Below are positions 18,920-27,159 of a DNA stretch of 64,000 bases, piece by piece (positions within the stretch are counted from its first letter, which is position 1; each line of letters opens with the position of its first letter). The translations under genes were made by a program, and so were the position numbers. The notes under the pieces were generated by a model. The model saw nothing but the letters and a program-made list of their open reading frames with translations. It made no database searches and was not told where the DNA came from. This stretch comes from Thaumasiovibrio sp043421945 (GTDB lineage: Bacteria; Pseudomonadota; Gammaproteobacteria; Enterobacterales; Vibrionaceae). The stretch spans positions 12,464 to 76,463 of the forward strand of contig JBHOGO010000014.1 of NCBI GenBank assembly GCA_043421945.1. The letters are read 5' to 3'.

Positions 18920-18975
18920 GACGTGTTTATCTTTCAATACTTTAAATGTAAACCGTGTTGAAAGATAAGCACGTC
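18920..18975. repeat. 18-bp inverted repeat between rpmA and obgE
   Basis: Arms at 18920-18937 and 18958-18975 pair over 18 positions with only one G-T type mismatch, around a 20-base AT-rich loop. It lies after the rpmA terminator and about 130 bases before obgE. There is no U-tract, so it is not an ordinary terminator. It could be an operator, an obgE leader structure or part of a small RNA. Confidence 0.8.
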
Positions 18976-19107
18976 AAAGTGCCCCGTAGCGTTTAAGGAC
19001 AGACTGGAAAACGACGAGAGAAGCTCGTTTTCACTATACTGTGGGAAATCGGTGTTTCTGTTGGCAACGGGAAAGCACAACGAGACGCGATAGCGTGGAG
19101 AAATAAC

Positions 19108-20292
19108 ATGAAGTTTGTAGATGAAGCGGCCATCCGCGTTGATGCGGGTGATGGCGGCAATGGTACCGTTAGCTTCCGTCGAGAAAAATATGTCCCTCGT
19201 GGCGGCCCTGATGGCGGTGACGGTGGTGATGGCGGCGATGTTTACCTATTAGCCGACGAAAACCTAAATACCCTAATTGATTATCGCTTTGAGCGTTTTC
19301 ATGCTGCAGAGCGTGGCGAGAATGGACGTGGTGGTAACTGTACGGGCAAGCGTGGTGAAGACCAAGTATTGCATGTGCCTGTTGGTACGCGTGCTGTCGA
19401 TGAAGATACCGGTGAAGTGATCGCTGACCTTACTGAACATGGTATGCGTATCATGGTCGCTAAGGGTGGTTTCCATGGCTTGGGTAACACACGTTATAAG
19501 TCATCGGTTAACCGTGCCCCTCGTCAAAAGTCGATGGGTACAAAAGGCGAAATTCGTCACTTACGCTTAGAGCTATTACTACTGGCTGATGTTGGTATGC
19601 TCGGCTTACCAAATGCCGGTAAATCAACGTTTATCCGCTCTGTTTCCGCAGCGAAGCCGAAAGTGGCTGATTATCCATTTACAACATTGATTCCTAGCCT
19701 TGGTGTGGTGCGTGTTGATAATGAGCGTAGCTTCGTGGTTGCTGATATCCCTGGTTTGATTGAGGGTGCAGCAGAAGGTGCAGGCTTAGGTATTCGATTC
19801 CTGAAGCACTTAGAGCGTTGTCGTATCTTATTGCACATGATCGACATCATGCCTGCAGATGGATCTTGCCCGATCGAGAATGCGTTTACGATCATTAGTG
19901 AACTCGAGCAGTACAGTCAAAAACTTGGAACTAAGCCACGCTGGTTAGTCTTCAACAAAGTTGACTTGATGCCAGAGGAAGAAGCGCAAGCTAAGATTGA
20001 AGAAATTCTCGATGCATTAAGCTGGGAAGGTGATTACTATTGTATTTCGGCGCTGAACGGCCTAAATACAAAACCACTGACTTATGACTTAATGGAAGCG
20101 ATTCAGCTACTTCCTCGTGAAATCGTTGCTGAAGAAGGCCCTGAAGAGAAAGATGACTTCAAATGGGACGATTATCACGATCAAAAGCAGCGTGAAGCAG
20201 AAGAAGCTTCTGACAGTGATGATGATGACGATGATGATTGGGATGACTGGAACGAAGATGATTACGATGTAGAGATTATCTACAAGCCGTAG
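19108..20292 (+). CDS. obgE: Obg family GTPase (ribosome assembly, growth control)
   Basis: Essential GTPase that binds the 50S subunit and links ribosome maturation to ppGpp and growth. The 394 residues show a glycine-rich OBG domain (about 1-158, with GGPDGGDGGDGGDVYLLADENLNTL), a G domain with Walker A GLPNAGKST (about 166-174), NKVD, and an acidic tail rich in Asp (from about 365) ending EIIYKP, as in E. coli ObgE. AGGAG-like GTGGAG precedes the ATG. It has its own leader of 290 bases after rpmA. Confidence 0.97.
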   Translation: MKFVDEAAIRVDAGDGGNGTVSFRREKYVPRGGPDGGDGGDGGDVYLLADENLNTLIDYRFERFHAAERGENGRGGNCTGKRGEDQVLHVPVGTRAVDEDTGEVIADLTEHGMRIMVAKGGFHGLGNTRYKSSVNRAPRQKSMGTKGEIRHLRLELLLLADVGMLGLPNAGKSTFIRSVSAAKPKVADYPFTTLIPSLGVVRVDNERSFVVADIPGLIEGAAEGAGLGIRFLKHLERCRILLHMIDIMPADGSCPIENAFTIISELEQYSQKLGTKPRWLVFNKVDLMPEEEAQAKIEEILDALSWEGDYYCISALNGLNTKPLTYDLMEAIQLLPREIVAEEGPEEKDDFKWDDYHDQKQREAEEASDSDDDDDDDWDDWNEDDYDVEIIYKP

Positions 20293-20322
20293 CCCGTTTG
20301 TGACACCCAAAGAGTCAGTAAG

Positions 20323-20349
20323 AAGCCGCATTGTATGCGGCTTTTTTTG
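20323..20349 (+). terminator. Terminator after obgE
   Basis: AAGCCGCAT, loop TGT, ATGCGGCTT (20323-20343) followed by a T run. Confidence 0.85.
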
Positions 20350-20405
20350 TCGCTGAGCAGCGTGAAACTCACTATTTAATGGGGTCTCTCAAGGAGGAGT
20401 AAACC

Positions 20406-21188
20406 GTGTCTGAACTTTCCCAACCGGATGAGCAGCGTGCCATCTCTCGAGTATGCGTTAAAGCTGGACAAATCTTGTTGCAACATGGCGCTGAAAGTGC
20501 GCTGGTGGTCGATCTTACACGTCGACTCGGTATTGCTCTTGGGGTTGATAGCGTAGAGTTATCACTGTCAGCAAGTTCAATGATCTTAACCACCCTTCGT
20601 AATGATCATTGTATTACCACCGCTCGACGTTGTCCGGATCGAGGGATCAACATGCGAATGGTCACCGAGGTGCAGCGTCTTTGTATTACTGTTGAGCATG
20701 GTATTCTTGATCGACGTGGTGTGATGGAAAAGCTCGATACGCTGACACCTAAACGCTATAACCGATGGTTGGTGTTAGTCATGATAGGACTATCCTGTGC
20801 GGCGTTTAGCCGTATAGCGGGTGGTGATGCACTGGTCATGGCGTTGACCTTCTGTGCTTCATGCTGCGGCATGCTGGTGAGACAAGAGCTGGCACACCGT
20901 CATTTTAATCCGATGCTTAGCTTTGGCCTTACGGCTTTTGTGACGACCAGCGTTGCAGCACTTGGGGTAAGGTTCAATGTCGGAAATGAGCCATTCCTTG
21001 TTATGGCATCTTCTGTTTTGATGCTTGTGCCTGGCGTACCTTTGATTAATGCCGTATCGGACATGCTCAAAGGGTTTGTTAACATGGGGATTGCTCGCTG
21101 GACGATGGCATCATTGCTTACTCTCTCTACCTGCTTGGGGATTGTCCTCGCCATGAACTTATTTGACGTTTGGGGCTGGATAGCATGA
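20406..21188 (+). CDS. yjjP: ThrE-type exporter subunit, YjjP family (DUF1212)
   Basis: Membrane protein of 260 residues. The N-terminal cytoplasmic half carries the DUF1212 hallmark (ALGVDSVELSLSASSMILT), and five or so helices fill residues 120-260. In E. coli YjjP and YjjB form a two-part ThrE-like exporter reported to export succinate; here the substrate is inferred only. It starts with GTG at 20406 behind a strong AAGGAGG (20392-20398). Its stop overlaps the yjjB start (ATGA), so both subunits are probably made together. Confidence 0.88.
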   Translation: MSELSQPDEQRAISRVCVKAGQILLQHGAESALVVDLTRRLGIALGVDSVELSLSASSMILTTLRNDHCITTARRCPDRGINMRMVTEVQRLCITVEHGILDRRGVMEKLDTLTPKRYNRWLVLVMIGLSCAAFSRIAGGDALVMALTFCASCCGMLVRQELAHRHFNPMLSFGLTAFVTTSVAALGVRFNVGNEPFLVMASSVLMLVPGVPLINAVSDMLKGFVNMGIARWTMASLLTLSTCLGIVLAMNLFDVWGWIA

Positions 21189-21649
21189 ATACTTTAATGA
21201 TGATGGTTCACAACGGGCTCTTTGCTGTCGTGCCAGCGATTGGTTTTGCTTTGGTGTTTAATGTCCCAGAGAAAGCACTAAAATACTGCGCCATTGGTGG
21301 TGCTGTAGGGCATATGGTTCGTTATCTACTGATTGATGTGGGGTTATCGATAGAGATGTCGAGTTTTGTCGCGGCGAGCTGTATCGGCTTTCTTGGTGTT
21401 TATTGGTCACAGCGTTTTTTAGCTCACCCTAAAGTATTTACTGTTGCTGCTGTGATCCCTATGGTACCGGGTGTCTTTGCTTTTAAGGCGATGATTGCGC
21501 TTGTTGAAATGAATCAGCAAGGCTTTAGTGATGAGCTGTTAGCGGCACTCATTGAAAACCTCATTAAGGCCACATTCATTATTGCTGGCTTAGCAATAGG
21601 GCTAGCATTGCCGGGGTTATTGTTTTATCGTCGCCGCAGCGTTGTGTAA
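21185..21649 (+). CDS. yjjB: ThrE-type exporter small subunit, YjjB family (DUF3815)
   Basis: Second half of the split ThrE exporter, 154 residues from the ATG at 21185, which overlaps the yjjP stop; an upstream in-frame ATG at 21170 lacks this coupling. About five membrane helices with the VIPMVPGVFAFKAM segment typical of the family. Immediately followed by folA with a 19-base gap, so folA may be part of the same transcript. Confidence 0.87.
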   Translation: MNTLMMMVHNGLFAVVPAIGFALVFNVPEKALKYCAIGGAVGHMVRYLLIDVGLSIEMSSFVAASCIGFLGVYWSQRFLAHPKVFTVAAVIPMVPGVFAFKAMIALVEMNQQGFSDELLAALIENLIKATFIIAGLAIGLALPGLLFYRRRSVV

Positions 21650-21668
21650 CTCTATGATAGGAAATAAT

Positions 21669-22148
21669 ATGAAGATCAGTATGATTGCTGCAATGGCAAA
21701 AGACCGAGTGATTGGTAAAGACAACGATATGCCTTGGCATCTCCCTGCTGACTTTGCGTGGTTTAAGCGTTGTACGATGGGTAAGCCCATTGTCATGGGC
21801 AGAAAAACTTACGATTCTATTGGCCGCCCACTACCTGGTCGCCGTAACATTGTTGTAAGTCGAAATACTGATTTGAAGATAGAGGGAGTGGATGTTGTCG
21901 GCTCCCTAGAAGCCGCTAAAGCGTTAGTTTCTGACGTCGAAGAGCTGATGGTTATCGGCGGTGGTAGCTTCTATGAGACGTGTTTACCTGAAGCCGATAT
22001 GCTTTATCTGACTTTCATTGACGCTGATATTGAAGGTGATACACGTTTTCCTGACTGGGGAGATGGTTGGACAACAACACATTCCGAGCAGTACCAAGCG
22101 GATGATAAAAACGCTTATGATCTTGAGTTTAAGGTACTAAGCCGTTAA
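21669..22148 (+). CDS. folA: Dihydrofolate reductase
   Basis: NADPH-dependent reduction of dihydrofolate to tetrahydrofolate; the target of trimethoprim. From the ATG at 21669 (AGGA at 21659-21662) the protein is 159 residues, the same as E. coli, beginning MKISMIAAMAKDRVIGKDNDMPWHLPADFAWFKRCTMGKP. The catalytic acidic residue is in LPADFAWF (about residue 27), and NADPH-binding GRKTYDSIGRPLPGRRNIVVSR follows. In enterobacteria folA is divergent from apaH; here a chemoreceptor gene lies between them. Confidence 0.96.
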   Translation: MKISMIAAMAKDRVIGKDNDMPWHLPADFAWFKRCTMGKPIVMGRKTYDSIGRPLPGRRNIVVSRNTDLKIEGVDVVGSLEAAKALVSDVEELMVIGGGSFYETCLPEADMLYLTFIDADIEGDTRFPDWGDGWTTTHSEQYQADDKNAYDLEFKVLSR

Positions 22149-22215
22149 TACCTTTATCACTCAGGAGTGATAAAGGTAAAGGAGGTATCACGCAACGGCT
22201 TGATACCTCCTTTTT
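22149..22215. terminator. Two adjacent perfect hairpins after folA
   Basis: First: 12-13 bp stem at 22149-22161/22166-22178 with loop CAGG. Second: 13-bp stem AAAGGAGGTATCA/TGATACCTCCTTT (22178-22190 with 22201-22213) with a 10-base loop and a T run. The second is a standard bidirectional terminator for convergent folA and the chemoreceptor gene. The first has no U-tract and is unexplained. Confidence 0.8.
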
Positions 22216-22247
22216 AGCCTGGGAAAGAAGCCCTGCTTTAATGAGAG

Positions 22248-23867
22248 TTATATTTTAAATAGCTGGATCTGGTTACCCAGCTCTTCAGCGGTAAAGGCTA
22301 AGTTTTTACTCTGCTCGGCAAGGTGCTGCGCCGCTTCACTCACCTCGTTTGAAGACTGGCGAATGTTATCAACACTTCGGTTAACATCGCTTGCTACCAT
22401 ACCCTGCTCTTCGGCAGAGGTAGCAATATGAGCAACCATATCGCTGGCACTGGTGACTTCATTTGCAATGTTTTCGAGTTCGTTCTGGCTCGTATTGACT
22501 TGAGAAACACTATTTTGTGTTTCATTAAGGCTTCTCTCCATCGCTTCTGCTGCGTCTAATGCACTCTGGGTAAGCTCTTCGATGGTGCGTTCAATCTCAC
22601 TGGTGGAGTCTGATGTTCGCCCTGCTAGGTTTCTCACTTCATCAGCGACGACGGCAAACCCTCGACCTTGTTCTCCTGCTCTTGCGGCTTCAATGGCCGC
22701 GTTGAGGGCGAGGAGATTAGTTTGCTCTGAGATACCTCCAATCACGGAAGTGACGTCACCAATTTGTAGTACCCCTTGTTTTAAGGTATCAACAATTTTA
22801 CTCGCTTGGCCGATTTGCGCTTGAACACTCGTGATCGTGTCAACGGTGTGGCGCATATCATCGCGTCCTAGACGAGTTTGTTCAGCGACGGATTGACTGG
22901 TCTGTGCCCCTAGGTTTGCGTTTTGAGCGACATCAGAAATGGATGAGGTCATTTGTGACATTGCACCAGCCAGCTGTTCTAATTCCTCTTGTTGAGATGT
23001 GACACTCTGTGCAGTTTGACTTGATGCAGAAGCGATAGAAGCAGCGAGCGCTGTCGACTTGTTTGCTGACTCATTCGCTAACACTAAGATAGAACGTATG
23101 TTATCGATGGATTCATCTAGCTTTAGTGCCATTTGACCAAGCTCATCTTTGCGATCCAATTTTAAATCAACACGAAGATCTCCTTCAGATATTTGGTCAA
23201 ACTTACCCATGATATTGGTCAGTGGGCGAGTGAAATCGCGGGTAAAGAAATAACCGACGATCAATAAAAAAAGTGAAGCGAGCACCGATACAATAATTTG
23301 AGGCAGGGTATCGGCGAGCACTTGCTGGTTGATATCTTCTACGCGTAGGCGAGTGCCTAAAATCCAATCCCACTCCGGGATCACTTTGTAGTAACTCAGG
23401 TATTCGACTGGCTGGCCTGTCGCATCTTTGCGAGTGTAGCCAATGAACCCCTCACCTTGGCGGCGTGCTCCATCAACCGTATCTTTCCATGAGTCATAGC
23501 CATTCTCGTCTAGCTGCCCAATCATAAGCATCCCTTCTTGGGACTTATTACTTGGGTTATTCACTAGGCGACCATCCAAGTCTGCCACCCAGAAATCGTT
23601 GTCACCGTTGTAGCGCATGCTATCGAGAGTACGGCGGGCTAGAGATTCTGCACTCGAACGCCCATAGATATCGGCTTGGGCGATAAAAGAGTCAACAACA
23701 CTAATGGCTGTTTCGACTTGCGCTGTCAATTGACTTTCACGTTCGTTAAACGCGGTGCTTTTTAGGGCAATGATACTGGTGACAACAAGAATGATAAGAG
23801 CGATAACCGCGATGGCAATCAATCCGTTGAGCTTTTTTAAAATTGAAATATTGCGAAGTGAAAGCAT
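22248..23867 (-). CDS. Methyl-accepting chemotaxis protein with single-Cache sensor
   Basis: Chemoreceptor of 539 residues. Layout: membrane helix about 13-35, periplasmic sCache-type sensor about 40-185 (with DNDFWVADLDGRLVNNPSNKSQEG and IPEWDWILGTRL, usual for sCache_2 domains), second helix about 188-208, HAMP about 209-262, then a long coiled signalling domain with the hairpin-tip motif GISEQTNLLALNAAIEAARAGEQGRGFAVVADEVRNLA (about 372-410). Relatives of this sensor class bind small organic acids, but the ligand is unknown. No C-terminal CheR-binding pentapeptide is visible. Confidence 0.95.
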   Translation of the reverse strand: MLSLRNISILKKLNGLIAIAVIALIILVVTSIIALKSTAFNERESQLTAQVETAISVVDSFIAQADIYGRSSAESLARRTLDSMRYNGDNDFWVADLDGRLVNNPSNKSQEGMLMIGQLDENGYDSWKDTVDGARRQGEGFIGYTRKDATGQPVEYLSYYKVIPEWDWILGTRLRVEDINQQVLADTLPQIIVSVLASLFLLIVGYFFTRDFTRPLTNIMGKFDQISEGDLRVDLKLDRKDELGQMALKLDESIDNIRSILVLANESANKSTALAASIASASSQTAQSVTSQQEELEQLAGAMSQMTSSISDVAQNANLGAQTSQSVAEQTRLGRDDMRHTVDTITSVQAQIGQASKIVDTLKQGVLQIGDVTSVIGGISEQTNLLALNAAIEAARAGEQGRGFAVVADEVRNLAGRTSDSTSEIERTIEELTQSALDAAEAMERSLNETQNSVSQVNTSQNELENIANEVTSASDMVAHIATSAEEQGMVASDVNRSVDNIRQSSNEVSEAAQHLAEQSKNLAFTAEELGNQIQLFKI

Positions 23868-24085
23868 TATTTACATCCCATCCGTGTGTTTGAAGGCGCC
23901 TTAAATGTTCAAGCAATAACGACTAATTAGTCGCTACATGTGATGAACGAAAGTGCCTATTAAATCTAGTATTAGTAAATTACTTAGTAATTATGTTGAT
24001 ACTTATCAAACCTTTGGGACTACATATCGAGAGGTGTGCCGCAAATTCAGAATGCGTTGCAGGAATATATGAAAAACGCCGATTT

Positions 24086-24892
24086 CTAGAGCGAATCTTG
24101 TTCAAAAAAACGTCTGCCTTCCCATCGCATCATAGTCATCTTGTTGCCCCATACACAGCCAGTGTCTAGCCCATATTCAGGACCATCAAACTTTCCTTCT
24201 AATGCAGCCCAGTGGCCAAAGATGATTGGCTTGGATAGGGGCTTTCTCTGTGGGAGGGCAAACCAAGGAGAGAGTGTATTGTCAGCGGGAAGCTGTTCAG
24301 GGGCGAACTTACATTCAGCATCTAAGCGCCCGTCAGGATAGCAAAAGCGCATACGAGTGAGTGCATTGATCGTAAAGCGCAGTGCTTCTATTTCAGGGAG
24401 GTCTTCTTGCCAAAGATCAGGCGTATTACCGTACATGTTCTCGAGTAGCCATAAGTACCGTTCCGATTGCAGTACGTTAGCTACGTTATCTGCATGCTGT
24501 CTCGCTTGTTTGATATCCCATTGCGGCGGGATGCCAGCATGGGTAATCACAAACTCATCATGCTCTAAGAGTAGGGGCCGTGTCGCAAGCCATTCCAATA
24601 GCTCTGTACTATCGTGAGCTTCAAGTATTGGGTGGGTCTTATCGCGTACCTTTGCTTTTTTAATTCCTGCTGCAGTTGCTAGCAAATGGAGGTCATGGTT
24701 ACCGAGTACAGTTTTCGCACTTTGGCCGAGCTGTCGAATACGCCTCAGACACTCTAGTGACTTTGGACCACGGGCAACGAGATCCCCACATAACCATAGT
24801 GTGTCTTTACCTGGCTCAAACTTTACTTGGTTTAATAAAGCATCAAATTCGTCATAGCAACCTTGCAAGTCACCAATAATATAATTTGCCAT
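24086..24892 (-). CDS. apaH: Bis(5'-nucleosyl)-tetraphosphatase, symmetrical
   Basis: Hydrolyses Ap4A to two ADP; also removes Np4 caps from RNA. The 268 residues show the metallophosphatase motifs GDLQGCYDE (about 7-15), GDLVARGP (about 36-43) and GNHDLHLL (about 64-71), and ends with FGHWAALEG and LDTGCVWGN blocks. Last gene of the minus-strand run lptD-surA-pdxA-rsmA-apaG-apaH, 9 bases after apaG. Confidence 0.96.
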   Translation of the reverse strand: MANYIIGDLQGCYDEFDALLNQVKFEPGKDTLWLCGDLVARGPKSLECLRRIRQLGQSAKTVLGNHDLHLLATAAGIKKAKVRDKTHPILEAHDSTELLEWLATRPLLLEHDEFVITHAGIPPQWDIKQARQHADNVANVLQSERYLWLLENMYGNTPDLWQEDLPEIEALRFTINALTRMRFCYPDGRLDAECKFAPEQLPADNTLSPWFALPQRKPLSKPIIFGHWAALEGKFDGPEYGLDTGCVWGNKMTMMRWEGRRFFEQDSL

Positions 24893-24901
24893 GTCAGTGT
24901 C

Positions 24902-25279
24902 TCAGTGAAGAATATTGGGAATTGCGAGTCTAAATGGAGGAATATCACTACGGTGAGCGTTACCTTCATTGTCGGTAAAGGTGAAGTGGCCCTGCATCAC
25001 ACCAACTTCCGTCTCGATAACGGCACCGCTTGTATAGGTAAATGAATCTTCAGGAAAAATGTGAGGGTGCTTACCAACAACGCCAGAGCCTTCAACGTGC
25101 GTTTGTTTATTATTTGCATCGGTAATAAGCCAGCAGCGGCTATCGAGTGTCGCAGCGATAGAGCTGATATTGCAAATCGTAATCGTATAAGAGAAAGCAA
25201 AACGTTGTTGATCTGGTTCTGACTGCTCTTCGAGGTAGTGGGTAACGACTTCGTATCGGAAATGCGGGGTTGTGTCCAT
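24902..25279 (-). CDS. apaG: Co2+/Mg2+ efflux-associated protein ApaG
   Basis: Single fibronectin-like ApaG domain, 125 residues. Conserved core visible as FAFSYTITICNIS, RCWLITDANNKQTHVEGSGVVGKHPHIFPEDSFTYTSGAVI and MQGHFTFTD. The biochemical role is unclear; the name rests on a cobalt-resistance phenotype in Salmonella. AAGGAG lies 8 bases before the ATG. It sits between rsmA and apaH as in most gammaproteobacteria. Confidence 0.95.
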   Translation of the reverse strand: MDTTPHFRYEVVTHYLEEQSEPDQQRFAFSYTITICNISSIAATLDSRCWLITDANNKQTHVEGSGVVGKHPHIFPEDSFTYTSGAVIETEVGVMQGHFTFTDNEGNAHRSDIPPFRLAIPNILH

Positions 25280-25298
25280 TCACCATGCTCCTTTACAG

Positions 25299-25322
25299 CA
25301 ACGCCCCAATGAAGGGGCGTTG
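25299..25322 (-). other. Intercistronic hairpin between rsmA and apaG
   Basis: A perfect 9-bp GC-rich stem CAACGCCCC/GGGGCGTTG with a 6-base loop, 17 bases past the rsmA stop and just upstream of the apaG ribosome-binding site. No U-tract; likely an RNA processing or stability element rather than a full terminator. Confidence 0.6.
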
Positions 25323-25339
25323 TTATCATCATAAATTGA

Positions 25340-26164
25340 TTACTTGTCGCTAGAAGGTTTGTGGTTAGCGTCTAACCAGTCTGCCATCGCAACAAATTGT
25401 TCAACTGTGAGATTTTCAGGGCGTTTCGTTGGGTCAATACCAAGAGATTCAAGCACCTCTACCGAAAGTAGACCTTTGTAGCAGTTTCGAATTGTCTTAC
25501 GGCGCATGTTGAAGCCAGTACGACACACGCTGTCTAGCCATTTTAAGCTTGTGGTTGGGTGTGGTAGCTCTTCATAAGGCATTAGGCGCACTACCGCTGA
25601 ATCAACCTTAGGTGCCGGTCGGAAAGCTTCTGGCGGCACTTCCAAAACAGGTACAACTTTACAGTAGTACTGAGCCATTACCGTCAAACGACCATAAGCT
25701 TTAGTTCCAGGGCCGGCAGCAAGACGGTTAACCACTTCTTTTTGGAGCATGAAGTGCATGTCTTGAATGTTTTTGTGGAAGCTAAATAGGTGGAACATTA
25801 GCGGTGTCGATACGTTGTAAGGCAAGTTGCCGAAAATACGTAACTTTTGGTTTTCATCAAGCAGCTGAGTAAAGTCGAACTGCATCGCATCCCCTTCGTG
25901 GATGGTCAGCTTCGAGCTTAGTTCTGGGTGGTGACGCAGACGCTCTGCTAAATCGCGGTCAAGCTCAACGACATGAAAGTGGTCGACTTCACGTCCTACA
26001 GGCTCGGTAAGTGCACCAAGGCCTGGGCCGATCTCGACCAGCTTTTCGCCGTTTTGAGGGTTAATGGCTGAAACAATGCCATCAATAACATATTCATCAT
26101 GCAGGAAATTTTGACCAAACCGTTTTTTAGCACGGTGGCCTAAGTGAACTTGATCACTACTCAT
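25340..26164 (-). CDS. rsmA: 16S rRNA (adenine1518-N6/adenine1519-N6)-dimethyltransferase
   Basis: Dimethylates two adjacent adenines near the 3' end of 16S rRNA late in 30S assembly (also called KsgA). The 274 residues show KKRFGQNFLHD (about 13-23), the SAM loop EIGPGLGALTEP (about 44-55) and the catalytic NLPYNVSTP (about 113-121). ATG overlaps the pdxA stop as ATGA (26161-26164), indicating coupled translation. Confidence 0.97.
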   Translation of the reverse strand: MSSDQVHLGHRAKKRFGQNFLHDEYVIDGIVSAINPQNGEKLVEIGPGLGALTEPVGREVDHFHVVELDRDLAERLRHHPELSSKLTIHEGDAMQFDFTQLLDENQKLRIFGNLPYNVSTPLMFHLFSFHKNIQDMHFMLQKEVVNRLAAGPGTKAYGRLTVMAQYYCKVVPVLEVPPEAFRPAPKVDSAVVRLMPYEELPHPTTSLKWLDSVCRTGFNMRRKTIRNCYKGLLSVEVLESLGIDPTKRPENLTVEQFVAMADWLDANHKPSSDK

Positions 26165-27159
26165 TTATGTTTTTCTACCAATTCTAGGGCGTGGGCGAGT
26201 GCGGTCCGGAGACTGCCCATGTCTGCCTGTCCGGTACCAGCAAGATCCAATGCGGTACCATGATCTACTGAAGTTCTTATAAAGGGTAAGCCTAACGTAA
26301 TGTTCACTGATTTACCAAACCCTTTGTATTTAAGAACAGGTAAGCCCTGATCGTGATACATGGCAAGGACAGTGTCAGCATCGGCTAAGTATTTATCTTG
26401 AAAAACGGTATCAGCAGGTAAAGGGCCGATGAGGTCCATGCCTTCTTGCTGGCGGAGTTCTTCTAGCGTGGGCGTGATTGTATCAATCTCTTCACGGCCT
26501 AGACAGCCATCTTCACCAGCATGTGGATTTAACCCACAAACATAGACCCGCGGTTTTTCGATACCAAACTTACTTTGTAAGTCGGTATACAAGATGCGGA
26601 TGACATCTTTGATACGATCAGGCGTGATGGCCTGTGAGACGTAAGCAAGGGGAATGTGTGTGGTCACTAATGCGACGCGCAGCCCTTCTGTTGCCAGCAT
26701 CATCACTACTTGCGGTGTTTCTGATTGTTGAGCAAAAAACTCGGTGTGCCCACTGAATGACACACCAGCACGGTTGATCACCCCTTTATGAACGGGGCCC
26801 GTCACGACAGCTGCAAACTCGCCGCTCATACAGCCTTGAGATGCTCTAGCCAAAGTGTCGAGGACGTACTGACCGTTTTTCTCATTAAGTACGCCCGTTT
26901 CAACACGATCGCCGAGCGGTATATCGTCGACGACAGCGGTACCCGCACGGTGAGGCCTCGGGGCACTATTGATATCATATTCGATAATCTCGATAGATAA
27001 CCCGAGTTCCAGCGCTCGCTGTTCGAGCATCGCAGCACTTCCCGCAACCACAAGCTCATGGGGCCAGTCTTGCTGGAGCAACCCCAAGACGAGGTCTGGT
27101 CCAATACCGGCAGGTTCGCCAGGTGTTACTACCAAACGTTGGCAATTAGACATCGTCAT
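26161..27159 (-). CDS. pdxA: 4-hydroxythreonine-4-phosphate dehydrogenase
   Basis: NAD(P)-dependent step of the DXP-dependent pyridoxal phosphate pathway. 332 residues with VTPGEPAGIGPDLVLG at the N-terminus, metal-site histidines in FSGHTEFFA and in MYHDQGLPVLKYKGFGKSVN. Two ATGs are possible: 27159 and 27153; the second is better spaced from AGAGG. Its start overlaps the 3' end of surA. Downstream overlap with rsmA. Confidence 0.96.
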   Translation of the reverse strand: MTMSNCQRLVVTPGEPAGIGPDLVLGLLQQDWPHELVVAGSAAMLEQRALELGLSIEIIEYDINSAPRPHRAGTAVVDDIPLGDRVETGVLNEKNGQYVLDTLARASQGCMSGEFAAVVTGPVHKGVINRAGVSFSGHTEFFAQQSETPQVVMMLATEGLRVALVTTHIPLAYVSQAITPDRIKDVIRILYTDLQSKFGIEKPRVYVCGLNPHAGEDGCLGREEIDTITPTLEELRQQEGMDLIGPLPADTVFQDKYLADADTVLAMYHDQGLPVLKYKGFGKSVNITLGLPFIRTSVDHGTALDLAGTGQADMGSLRTALAHALELVEKHK

